The position numbers and the translations under genes were made by a program. The notes under the pieces are model-generated. The model did not search any database. It was not told where the DNA came from and saw only the letters and a program-made list of their open reading frames with translations. A stretch of DNA of 61,360 bases, taken from NCBI GenBank assembly GCA_934533075.1, contig CAKTBJ010000014.1:1-61360 (forward strand), given 5' to 3'. This document shows, piece by piece, positions 54,451 to 61,360 of the stretch. Position 1 is the stretch's first letter, and the number at the start of each line of letters is the position of its first letter. The stretch is from an uncultured Paracoccus sp. Its GTDB lineage: Bacteria > Pseudomonadota > Alphaproteobacteria > Rhodobacterales > Rhodobacteraceae.

Positions 54451-54783
54451 GTTGCGACTGGTCCCGCCGCAGGTCGCGGCGCGGCGGGCACGGGCAGAAT
54501 CGGGCCGGCAAGCGGTCCCCCTCCGATCCCCAAGGCTGGGCAAATCCGGGATGGCGTCAATTGCTTTCTGCACGAGGCAGCCGGTGATGGGTGAAATCAC
54601 CGCATCCCGAGGGGCGATGCCGGGGCCGGCGCGCGGCCCTCCCGGCGCGGTGCGGAAGGCCCCTGCCCCCGCCGCAGGATGCGTGATGTCGCGCCGCGTG
54701 CCGGGCGAATCCGCAATCCGCGCCCCCGGAACGCAGGGGGCCGGGCGGGAAGGCCCGCTCCCCGCGCATGGGGTTGCATGAGC
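54451..54783. other. Spacer upstream of cphA
   Basis: About 330 bp separate the amidohydrolase stop from the cphA ribosome-binding site. There is a TTGACG at 54560-54555 (minus strand) that might be a -35 box, and short GC hairpins around 54740-54775 after the amidohydrolase. I see no convincing gene. A promoter of its own for cphA is likely but not proven. Confidence 0.4.
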
Positions 54784-55950
54784 CTATGCCGGCAGCCGGC
54801 TGCGCACCAGCGCGGCCCAATAGGACACGCCCCAGGCGATGGCCTCGTCGTTGAAATCATAGCCCGGATTATGCAGCCCGGCGCCGGGACCGTTGCCGAT
54901 CTTGATCAGCGCCCCCGGCACCGCGTTGAGCATGAAGGAAAAATCCTCGCCGCCCAGCGTCGGCGGCATGTCGTCGCGCACCCGGTCCGCCCCGGCCACC
55001 GCGATGGCGGCCTGCGCGGCGTGAACCGTTTCCTGCGCGTGGTTCACCGTCACCGGATAGTGGCGGCCATAGTCCAGCCGGCCCGTGGCGCCGAAGGCCG
55101 CCGCGATATGCTCGACCATCCGGCCCATGCGGGCCTCGATCATGTCGCGCACCTCCTCGCGCAGGGTGCGCACGGTGCCGGTCAGCACCACCGCCGTGGG
55201 AAGCACGTTATGCGCATCGCCGCCGTGAACCGTGGTCACGGACACCACCGCCCCGTCGATCGGGTCCAGATTGCGCGAGGCGATGGTCTGCAAGGCCTGG
55301 ATCAGCGCCGCCATCACCGGCATCGGGTCCAGCGTGGTGTTCGGCATCGCCGCATGGCCGCCCACCCCCTCGATGCGGATCTCGAACATGTCCACCGATC
55401 CCATGATCGCACCGGGCGCGATCTCGAAGCTGCCCAGCGGCAGGTTCGGGCGGTTGTGCATGCCGTAAACCTCGTTGCAGGGAAAGCGGGTGAACAGCCC
55501 GTCCTCGATCATGGCGCGGGCGCCGGCGCCGCCCTCCTCGGCGGGCTGGAAGATCACCGCCACGGTGCCGTCGAAATCGCGCCGCTCGGCCAGCCCCATC
55601 GCCGCGCCCAGCAGCATGGCCATATGGCCGTCATGGCCGCAGGCATGCATCTTGCCCGGCACCTGCGAGGCCCATTCCTTGCCCGTCTCCTCCGCAATCG
55701 GCAGCGCGTCCATGTCCGAGCGCAGGCCGATCATCCGCCCCGAATTGTTCGTGCGCCCCCGGATCACGCCGACGACGCCGGTCTTGCCGATCCCCTCATG
55801 CACCTCGTCCACGCCGGCCTTGCGCAGGGCCTCGGCCACCTTGGCGGATGTGCGCGGCAGGTCGTAAAGCAGTTCGGGATTGCGGTGCAGGTCGCGGCGA
55901 AAGGCGATCAACTCGTCCAGACGCTCGGCAATCCAGTTTTCGACGGGCAT
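54784..55950 (-). CDS. M20 family amidohydrolase
   Basis: The protein has 388 residues. Metal ligands appear in GLRSDMDALPI, MHACGHDGHMAMLLG and FQPAEEGGAGA; the dimerisation domain has VGGHAAMP and the C terminus MPPTLGGEDFSFML. It is of the hippurate hydrolase / N-acyl-amino-acid amidohydrolase group and cleaves an acyl or peptide amide from an amino acid. AAGGAG precedes the ATG. It ends the transporter operon, so its substrate is probably imported by that transporter. Confidence 0.92.
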   Translation of the reverse strand: MPVENWIAERLDELIAFRRDLHRNPELLYDLPRTSAKVAEALRKAGVDEVHEGIGKTGVVGVIRGRTNNSGRMIGLRSDMDALPIAEETGKEWASQVPGKMHACGHDGHMAMLLGAAMGLAERRDFDGTVAVIFQPAEEGGAGARAMIEDGLFTRFPCNEVYGMHNRPNLPLGSFEIAPGAIMGSVDMFEIRIEGVGGHAAMPNTTLDPMPVMAALIQALQTIASRNLDPIDGAVVSVTTVHGGDAHNVLPTAVVLTGTVRTLREEVRDMIEARMGRMVEHIAAAFGATGRLDYGRHYPVTVNHAQETVHAAQAAIAVAGADRVRDDMPPTLGGEDFSFMLNAVPGALIKIGNGPGAGLHNPGYDFNDEAIAWGVSYWAALVRSRLPA

Positions 55951-55968
55951 GCTCGGCTCCTTTTCCGT

Positions 55969-57273
55969 TCAGATCTCACGCTGGTCCTTGCGGCGCAGCC
56001 AGGCAAGGTAATTCGGCGCGATGCGCCGCGCGAGGGCATGAAACGGCAGCGGCGCCGGCTGCGAGAGCGGCAGGGCGAGGCCGTCGATGGCATGGCCGGA
56101 CACGGCGCGCGCCAGCTCGCGCCCCAGCGCCACGCCCAGCGCCACGCCGCGCCCGTTGCAGCCGATCCAGCCCCAGCCGTCCGGGCCGAGGTTCAGGATG
56201 CGCGGGAAGCGGTCCCAGGTCATGCCGACATAGCCTGACCAGACATGCGTCATGTCCTGCTGGCCCAGTGCCGGATAGGCATCCGAGAGGTTGCGCGCCG
56301 CCTTCTGCGCCACCCGGCGCGGCACGTCATGGCGTCCGATCACGGAACCGCCGGTTATCAGTCGGTTGCGCGCATCATATCGAAAGAATCGCAGATCCCC
56401 GCGCGTGTCGGACACCGCTTGCCGCCCCGGCAGGATGGTGGCGCGCAGGTTGTCCGAGACGGGCGCCGTCGCCATCTGCCAGGCCGTCACCGGCACCACC
56501 GTATGCGCCAGCCGGCGGGCGAGGCCGGGGACCAGTTCGCCGGTATAGGTGTTCGTGGCGAGGATCAGGTGACGGGCGCGAACCCGGTGGCCCGTGGTCG
56601 TGACCACCTGCCACTGCGCGCCGTCGCGGGCATAGCTGGCGACCAGCGTGGCCTCGTGGATGACGGCACCATGCGCTTCGGCCGCCTGCGCCAGCCCACG
56701 CGCCAGACCCAGCGGGTTGATATGGCCGCCGGTGGGGTTCAGCATGCCGCCATACCAGAAATCGCTGCCCAGCAGGGCGGCCGCAGCCTCGCGGTCCAGC
56801 AGTTCCGCCGGAAAGCCCCGCCGCTGCCACGCCTCGACGCGGGCCTTCGACAACTTGATGCGGCCCGGCGAATGGGCGGGCTGGAACCAGCCGGTTTGCT
56901 CGGCCTCGGCCTGCGCCTCGATCCCCTCGCGCCGGGCGATGTCGAACAGGGTCGCGGCGCTGTTGCCGATCAGCCCCACCAGCCGCTCGCCCGCCGCGCC
57001 CCAGCGGGCGGCGATGGCATCCGGCTCGGCGGCGGTCAGGATCGGGATCACCTGCCCGTTGTTGCGGCCCGAGGCGCCCCAGCCGACCGCCTTGCCCTCC
57101 AGCACCAGCACCGACTGGCCGGCACGGGCCAGTTCCAGCGCCGCCGACAGCCCGGTGAACCCGGCGCCGATCACCACCGCGTCGGCCTCGCCGTCCCCGG
57201 CCAGCGCTGGGGCCTGCGCGCGCGCCACCGCCGTCGCGGCCCAGATCGAGGCGGGAAATTCTACCGGCTGCAT
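55969..57273 (-). CDS. FAD-dependent amine/amino-acid oxidoreductase (DAO/PuuB-like)
   Basis: The protein has 434 residues. FAD-binding VVIGAGFTGLSAALELA, the GWGASGRNNGQVIP flavin block and the C-terminal GYVGMTWDRFPRI and CNGRGVALGVALG match the glycine oxidase / gamma-glutamylputrescine oxidase group. It would deaminate a secondary or primary amine in the cytoplasm. A position between peptide transporter and amidohydrolase suggests one catabolic pathway. AAAGGA precedes the ATG. Confidence 0.9.
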   Translation of the reverse strand: MQPVEFPASIWAATAVARAQAPALAGDGEADAVVIGAGFTGLSAALELARAGQSVLVLEGKAVGWGASGRNNGQVIPILTAAEPDAIAARWGAAGERLVGLIGNSAATLFDIARREGIEAQAEAEQTGWFQPAHSPGRIKLSKARVEAWQRRGFPAELLDREAAAALLGSDFWYGGMLNPTGGHINPLGLARGLAQAAEAHGAVIHEATLVASYARDGAQWQVVTTTGHRVRARHLILATNTYTGELVPGLARRLAHTVVPVTAWQMATAPVSDNLRATILPGRQAVSDTRGDLRFFRYDARNRLITGGSVIGRHDVPRRVAQKAARNLSDAYPALGQQDMTHVWSGYVGMTWDRFPRILNLGPDGWGWIGCNGRGVALGVALGRELARAVSGHAIDGLALPLSQPAPLPFHALARRIAPNYLAWLRRKDQREI

Positions 57274-57288
57274 GGCGGTCCTTTCGGT

Positions 57289-58920
57289 TCAGGCCACGTC
57301 GTCCAGCCGTGGCGGCTGCCAGCCCCGACCGGGGATAGAGGCCAGCAGGGCCTGTGTATAGGGATGCGCGGGATCGGCAAAGACCTGTGCGGTCGGACCG
57401 GCCTCGACGACCTTGCCCTTCTGCATGACCAGAATCCGGTCGCAAAGCTGGGCCGCCACCCGCAGATCGTGGGTGACGAACAGCAGCGACAGGTCCAGCC
57501 GCTCGCGCAGGTCGGCCAGCAGCCGCAGCACCTGCGCCTGCACCGACACGTCCAGCGCCGAGACCGGCTCGTCCGCCACGATCACCCTGGGCTGCATGGC
57601 CAGCGCGCGGGCGATGCCGATGCGCTGGCGCTGGCCGCCGGAAAACTCGTGCGGATAGCGGTCGGCGGCGGCGGGCGTCAACTCGACCAGGTCCAGCAGG
57701 GCGCGCGCACGGGCATGGGCCTCGGCGCGGGGCACGCCCTGCACGATGGGGCCTTGCGCGATCAGGTCCAGCACGCGCTTCCTGGGATTCAACGAGGCCA
57801 TCGGGTCCTGGAACACCATCTGGATGTCGCAGCGCGCCGCCCTGAGTTCGCGGCGCCCGGCGGCCAGCAGGTCGCGGCCGTTCAGGTCGACCGCGCCGCT
57901 ATCGGCCTCCAGCAGCCGGGTGACGATACGCGAGACCGTGGTCTTGCCCGAGCCGGATTCGCCCACGACGCCCAGCGTCTCGCCCTGCCGCAGCGCGAAG
58001 CCGACATCATCCACCGCCGCCACCGCCGCGCGCCGGCCCGAGAGCAACCCGCCCCGCGCGGCAAAGGTCTTGCGCAACTCGCGCGCCGCCAGCACCACCG
58101 GCGCCTCGACCGCCGCGCGCTGCGGCGGGGGCGTCAGGGCCGGGACGGCGGCGATCAGGGCGCGGGTATAGGGATGCTGCGGATGGTTCAGCACCTGATC
58201 GGCGGGACCGGATTCGACCAGCTCGCCCAGCCGCAGCACGGCGATGCGGTCGGCGATTTCCGCCACCACGCCGAAGTCATGGGTGATGAACAGAATGCCG
58301 GTGCCGTGTTTCTGCTGCATCTCGCGGATCAGGCCGAGGATGCGCTTTTGCGTGGTCACGTCCAGCGCGGTGGTCGGCTCGTCCGCGATCAGCAGGCGCG
58401 GATTCAGCACCAGCGCCATCGCGATCATCACCCGCTGGCGCTGGCCGCCGGAAATCTGGTGCGGATAGGCGTTGATGGCCGATTCCGGGTCGGGGATATG
58501 CACGTCGCGCAGGATCTCCAGCACCCGCGCCCGGCGCGCGCGGCGGTCCATGCCGGTATGCAGGCGCAACACCTCGTCGATCTGCCAGCCAACGGTCTTT
58601 TGCGGGTTCAGCGCGGTCATCGGCTCCTGAAAGATCATCGCGGCCTTGGCGCCGCGCAGGTGGCGCATCTCGGCCTCGGACAGGCCGGCCACGTCCTCGC
58701 CGTCCAGCACGATGCGGCCGCCGGCCACCTGCACCTGCGGCGGCAGCAGGCGCAGGACGGCATTCGCCGCCAGCGACTTGCCCGAGCCGGACTCGCCCAC
58801 GAGGCAGACGATTTCCCCCGGCGCCACGGTCAGGTCCAGCCCTTGCAGGGCAAAGGGCCGGTCAGCGCCGGGCGGCAGGGCCAGGCGCAGGCCCTCGATG
58901 CTCAGGATGGGGGCGGTCAT
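57289..58920 (-). CDS. Peptide ABC transporter, fused double ATP-binding protein (DppD-DppF type)
   Basis: The protein has 543 residues and holds two full ATPase domains. Domain 1: [44 protein letters not shown]. Domain 2: [44 protein letters not shown]. Each ends with the oligopeptide/dipeptide tail ([24 protein letters not shown]). The longer reading frame upstream is out of frame with the permease and is not used. The ATG at 58920 overlaps the permease stop. Confidence 0.95.
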   Translation of the reverse strand: MTAPILSIEGLRLALPPGADRPFALQGLDLTVAPGEIVCLVGESGSGKSLAANAVLRLLPPQVQVAGGRIVLDGEDVAGLSEAEMRHLRGAKAAMIFQEPMTALNPQKTVGWQIDEVLRLHTGMDRRARRARVLEILRDVHIPDPESAINAYPHQISGGQRQRVMIAMALVLNPRLLIADEPTTALDVTTQKRILGLIREMQQKHGTGILFITHDFGVVAEIADRIAVLRLGELVESGPADQVLNHPQHPYTRALIAAVPALTPPPQRAAVEAPVVLAARELRKTFAARGGLLSGRRAAVAAVDDVGFALRQGETLGVVGESGSGKTTVSRIVTRLLEADSGAVDLNGRDLLAAGRRELRAARCDIQMVFQDPMASLNPRKRVLDLIAQGPIVQGVPRAEAHARARALLDLVELTPAAADRYPHEFSGGQRQRIGIARALAMQPRVIVADEPVSALDVSVQAQVLRLLADLRERLDLSLLFVTHDLRVAAQLCDRILVMQKGKVVEAGPTAQVFADPAHPYTQALLASIPGRGWQPPRLDDVA

Positions 58921-59792
58921 TTCTTCTGCCTCGGATTCAGCGCGTCGTTCAGCCCCTCGCCCATCAGGCTGAAGGACAGCACCGTAAGCAGGATGGCGAT
59001 GCCGGGAATGACGGTGCAATGCGGGTCGGTGCGCAGGACGGCCCGCCCCTGCCCGATCATGTTGCCCCAGCTGGCGAAATTCGGATCGCCAAGGCCGAGG
59101 AAGGCCAGCGCGCTCTCCATCAGGATCGAGGTCGCCATGACCACCGAGGCGAAGACGATCACCGGCGGCAGGGCGTTGGGCAGGATCTCGCGGAAGATCA
59201 GCGACAGGTTGCCCACGCCGAGGTTGCGGGCGGCATCGACGAATTCGCGGCCGCGCAGGGACATGAATTCGGCCCGGACCATGCGGGCCGGCGCCGTCCA
59301 TGACACCACGCCGATGGCGATGACGATGGTCTGGATGCTTGACCCGAAGATCGCCACCAGCGTCAGCAGCAGAACGAAGCTGGGGATGGTCTGGAAGGCT
59401 TCGGTCACGCGCATCAGCACGTCGTCCACCCAGCCGCCGAAGAACCCCGACAGCGCGCCGATGGTGATGCCGATCCCGATCGAGATCAGCGTCGCCACCA
59501 CCCCGATCAGCAGCGAGATGCGCGCGCCATGCAGGATGCCGGCCAGCGTGTCGCGGCCGAGCTGGTCTGTGCCCCAGGGCGTCGCGGCATCCACGAAGGG
59601 CGCCACCAGCGGCGCGCCGGCGCGGCGCAGCGGATCGCCCGGCGTGATGATCCCGGCCAGCGCCGCCGCCACCACCACGGCGGCAAACAGCACCAGCCCC
59701 AGCACGGCGGCGCGGTTGCGGCGAAAGCGGCGCCACAGCACCAGCGCACGCGGCGCGGCGGGCGGGGGAAGGGTCGGGTCGGTCCCGCTCAT
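58917..59792 (-). CDS. Peptide ABC transporter, permease (DppC type)
   Basis: The protein has 291 residues. N-terminal cytoplasmic RRFRRNRAAVLGLVLF, TPWGTDQLGRDTLAGILHGA and the EAA loop FVDAARNLGVGNLSLIFREILPN are DppC hallmarks, with about six TM segments. It overlaps both neighbours by four bases. Confidence 0.95.
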   Translation of the reverse strand: MSGTDPTLPPPAAPRALVLWRRFRRNRAAVLGLVLFAAVVVAAALAGIITPGDPLRRAGAPLVAPFVDAATPWGTDQLGRDTLAGILHGARISLLIGVVATLISIGIGITIGALSGFFGGWVDDVLMRVTEAFQTIPSFVLLLTLVAIFGSSIQTIVIAIGVVSWTAPARMVRAEFMSLRGREFVDAARNLGVGNLSLIFREILPNALPPVIVFASVVMATSILMESALAFLGLGDPNFASWGNMIGQGRAVLRTDPHCTVIPGIAILLTVLSFSLMGEGLNDALNPRQKK

Positions 59793-60766
59793 TTCAGTTC
59801 GATCCTCGGGTCCAGCCAGGCATAGATCATGTCGGTGACGATATTCACCACGATGACGATGATCGAGCACAGGAAGATGATGCCCATCAATGTGTTGAGG
59901 TCGCGCTTGATGACCGAGTTATAGGCAAGCTGCCCCAGCCCCGGCAGCGAGAAGATGGTCTCGATCACCACCGACCCGCCCAGCACGGTGGAGAATTGCA
60001 GCCCCAGCAGGGTGATGACCGGCAGCAGCGCGTTGCGCATGATATGGTGCCACATCAGCCGCGCCTGCCCGGCACCCTTGGCGCGGGCGGTGCGCACGAA
60101 GTCCAGCTCCATCACCTCCAGCACGGAGGTGCGCATCAGGCGCATATAGAAGGCCATGTAGATCAGCGACAGCGCCAGCACCGGCATGACAAGGTGCAGC
60201 GCGATGTCCCACCACAGCCGCCAGCCGGTATGAAAGGCGGCGATGTCCTTGATGCCGCCCGCCGGCAGCCAGCCCAGCTTGATCGAGAAGGTCAGGATCA
60301 TCAGCAGGCTGAGGAAGAACGAGGGCATCGCATAGAACACCAGCCCCAGCGTCGAAATCGCATTGTCGGTCAACGAATAGGCCCGGCGCGCCGCAAAGGC
60401 GCCCAGCACGACGCCGAAGACGAAGGCCGCCGCCAGCGAGGCCCCCATCAGCAGCAGCGTCACCCACAGCCGCGACAGCAGCACCTGCGAGACCGGCGCC
60501 TGGAACACGAAGGAGCGCCCGAAATCGAACTGTGCCAGATGCAGCAGATAGCGCCACAGCTGCACCAGAACCGGCTGGTCCAGCCCGTATTCCTGCCGCA
60601 GCCGCGCGACATAGGCCGGGTCGGCCCCGCCCATGTCGCCGACCAGCGCATCGACGGTATCGCCCGGCGCCAGCTTCAACAGAAGAAAGCTGCCGATCAT
60701 GATCAGGATCATGACCGGCAGGGCCTGAAGGATGCGGCGCAGCGTATAGAGGAGGATCGGGGGCAT
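59789..60766 (-). CDS. Peptide ABC transporter, permease (DppB type)
   Basis: The protein has 325 residues. LLYTLRRILQALPVMILIM at the N terminus, PGDTVDALVGD, and the EAA loop DFVRTARAKGAGQARLMWHH with SLPGLGQLAYNSVIKRDL mark DppB. With DppC it forms the membrane channel. Confidence 0.95.
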   Translation of the reverse strand: MPPILLYTLRRILQALPVMILIMIGSFLLLKLAPGDTVDALVGDMGGADPAYVARLRQEYGLDQPVLVQLWRYLLHLAQFDFGRSFVFQAPVSQVLLSRLWVTLLLMGASLAAAFVFGVVLGAFAARRAYSLTDNAISTLGLVFYAMPSFFLSLLMILTFSIKLGWLPAGGIKDIAAFHTGWRLWWDIALHLVMPVLALSLIYMAFYMRLMRTSVLEVMELDFVRTARAKGAGQARLMWHHIMRNALLPVITLLGLQFSTVLGGSVVIETIFSLPGLGQLAYNSVIKRDLNTLMGIIFLCSIIVIVVNIVTDMIYAWLDPRIELK

Positions 60767-60788
60767 GGGTGCAGCCTTGCGGAAGGCG

Positions 60789-60811
60789 GGGCGGCCGGCA
60801 GGGGGCCGCCC
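60789..60811 (-). terminator. Hairpin between binding-protein and permease genes
   Basis: An 8-bp stem (GGGCGGCC with GGCCGCCC) and a seven-base loop sit in the 54-bp gap after the binding-protein stop. Such hairpins often raise binding-protein mRNA over permease mRNA. No T tract. Confidence 0.55.
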
Positions 60812-60820
60812 TCGCGCTCG

Positions 60821-61360
60821 TTACTGTTTCAACCAGGCGTCATACCAGCTGGAACTGTCCCAGCGCGGCGTGTTGTGGTGGTTGATCAGGTTCACGTTGG
60901 TGATGCCGATGAAGGGATGCTCCAGCGCGAAGATCACCGGCAGGTCGGTCATCGCCAGACGCTGGATCTGGTGATAGAGGTCGGCGCGCTTCGCCGGGTC
61001 CAGCTCGACCGCGGCCTCGTCGATCAGGCGATCCATCTCGGCGGATTCGTAGCCGAACTGGTTCGACCAGGCCGTGCCCGCCGGCGCGCCCGAGCGCAGC
61101 CACACCGTGGTCGAGACCGCAGGATCGGCGCGGAACTGGTGCCAGCCGTTGGCGGTGTCGAAATCGTGGTCGCGATAGACCCCGTTCAGAAAGCCCGGCG
61201 CGTCATTGGTCAGCAGATCGACCTGAATCCCCACCTCCTTCAGCGCCTGCGCGTAATACTCGCCCCAAAGCTGGGTGTATTCGCCCCAGGGCGCCGGGCG
61301 GTGGCGCAGGGTAAAGCGGATGCCGTCCGGCCCCGGCGGATAGCCGGCCTCGTCCAGCAG
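60821..61360 (-). CDS. Peptide ABC transporter, substrate-binding protein, C-terminal part
   Basis: The frame is open to the window edge; 179 residues are visible (LLDEAGYPPGPDGIRFTL to SWYDAWLKQ). SAEMDRLIDEAAVELDPAKR and YHQIQRLAMTDLPVIFALEHP fit the end of a family 5 extracellular solute-binding protein. It heads this dipeptide-type transporter operon. The N terminus and any signal peptide lie outside the window. Confidence 0.9.
   Translation of the reverse strand: MLDEAGYPPGPDGIRFTLRHRPAPWGEYTQLWGEYYAQALKEVGIQVDLLTNDAPGFLNGVYRDHDFDTANGWHQFRADPAVSTTVWLRSGAPAGTAWSNQFGYESAEMDRLIDEAAVELDPAKRADLYHQIQRLAMTDLPVIFALEHPFIGITNVNLINHHNTPRWDSSSWYDAWLKQ

Noticed and set aside
50575..54594. Open frame of 1339 codons on the plus strand
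   Set aside because: It runs antisense through the cyanophycin genes; it is rich in His, Gln, Arg and Gly, with no domain, as expected of a shadow frame in G+C-rich DNA.
58921..59736. N-terminal extension of the double ATPase frame
   Set aside because: It reads the DppC permease gene in the wrong frame; the ATPase homology starts at 58920.
56245..59838. Open frame of 1197 codons on the plus strand
   Set aside because: Antisense to the oxidase and transporter genes, which have complete conserved motifs; no domain in the shadow frame.

Overview
The window is about 61 kb of G+C-rich chromosomal DNA from an alphaproteobacterium of the Rhodobacteraceae, most like Paracoccus. The inference rests on gene content: etfBA next to 3-hydroxybutyryl-CoA dehydrogenase, the short HPr kinase / RapZ / EIIA / HPr block, (2S)-methylsuccinyl-CoA dehydrogenase of the ethylmalonyl-CoA pathway, an Entner-Doudoroff dehydratase and a membrane-anchored cytochrome c552 of the CycM type. 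I saw no rRNA, tRNA, CRISPR array, transposase or prophage. The only structural RNA gene is the small SRP RNA.

Layout. 1-8.8 kb: electron-transfer flavoprotein, 3-hydroxybutyryl-CoA dehydrogenase, small membrane proteins, PEP carboxykinase, the regulatory PTS block, dapE. 9-17.7 kb: central metabolism and housekeeping (mcd, edd, rnr, cycM, pheA) plus a PIN-domain gene behind a REP-like palindrome cluster. 17.8-23 kb: a metallophosphoesterase, the SRP RNA, a polysaccharide pyruvyl transferase and two glycosyltransferases. 23.4-34.1 kb: an exopolysaccharide locus of the kind seen with exosortase/PEP-CTERM systems (tyrosine autokinase, chain-length determinant, locus ATPase, priming sugar transferase, large TPR lipoprotein, GT4 glycosyltransferase), followed by a rhomboid protease divergent from a VPLPA-CTERM-type secreted protein. 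No exosortase is present here. 34.4-38.4 kb: a soluble PQQ-type sugar dehydrogenase, acetyltransferases, a DoxX protein and a tartrate/malate dehydrogenase. 38.5-46.4 kb: a TPP riboswitch and a thiamin operon thiD-thiO-thiS-thiG-thiE-thiF-thiY-tenA-thiZ-thiX. 46.4-54.4 kb: an arginine/cyanophycin region with an Lrp-type regulator divergent from arginase and ornithine cyclodeaminase, converging on cyanophycin synthetase, a double-length cyanophycinase and a small unknown protein. 54.8-61.4 kb: an amidohydrolase, an amine-type FAD oxidase and a dipeptide ABC transporter, the last cut by the window edge.

How the genes may work together. The cyanophycin genes would store nitrogen as multi-L-arginyl-poly-aspartate and release Asp-Arg dipeptide. 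Arginase and ornithine cyclodeaminase would turn the arginine into urea and proline. The adjacent peptide importer, M20 hydrolase and amine oxidase may bring in and process related nitrogen compounds. The thiamin operon is sensed by the TPP riboswitch and builds thiazole while salvaging the pyrimidine; thiC is not in it.

Most unusual observations: three successive small ORFs (47, 49 and 44 codons) sit between thiZ and thiX, each joined to the next gene by a 4-base ATGA overlap and built on a degenerate tandem repeat; the cyanophycinase has a complete first catalytic domain and a degenerate second one; a rhomboid protease sits beside a CTERM protein with no exosortase in sight; and the EPS-locus ATPase appears to begin at an ATT codon.
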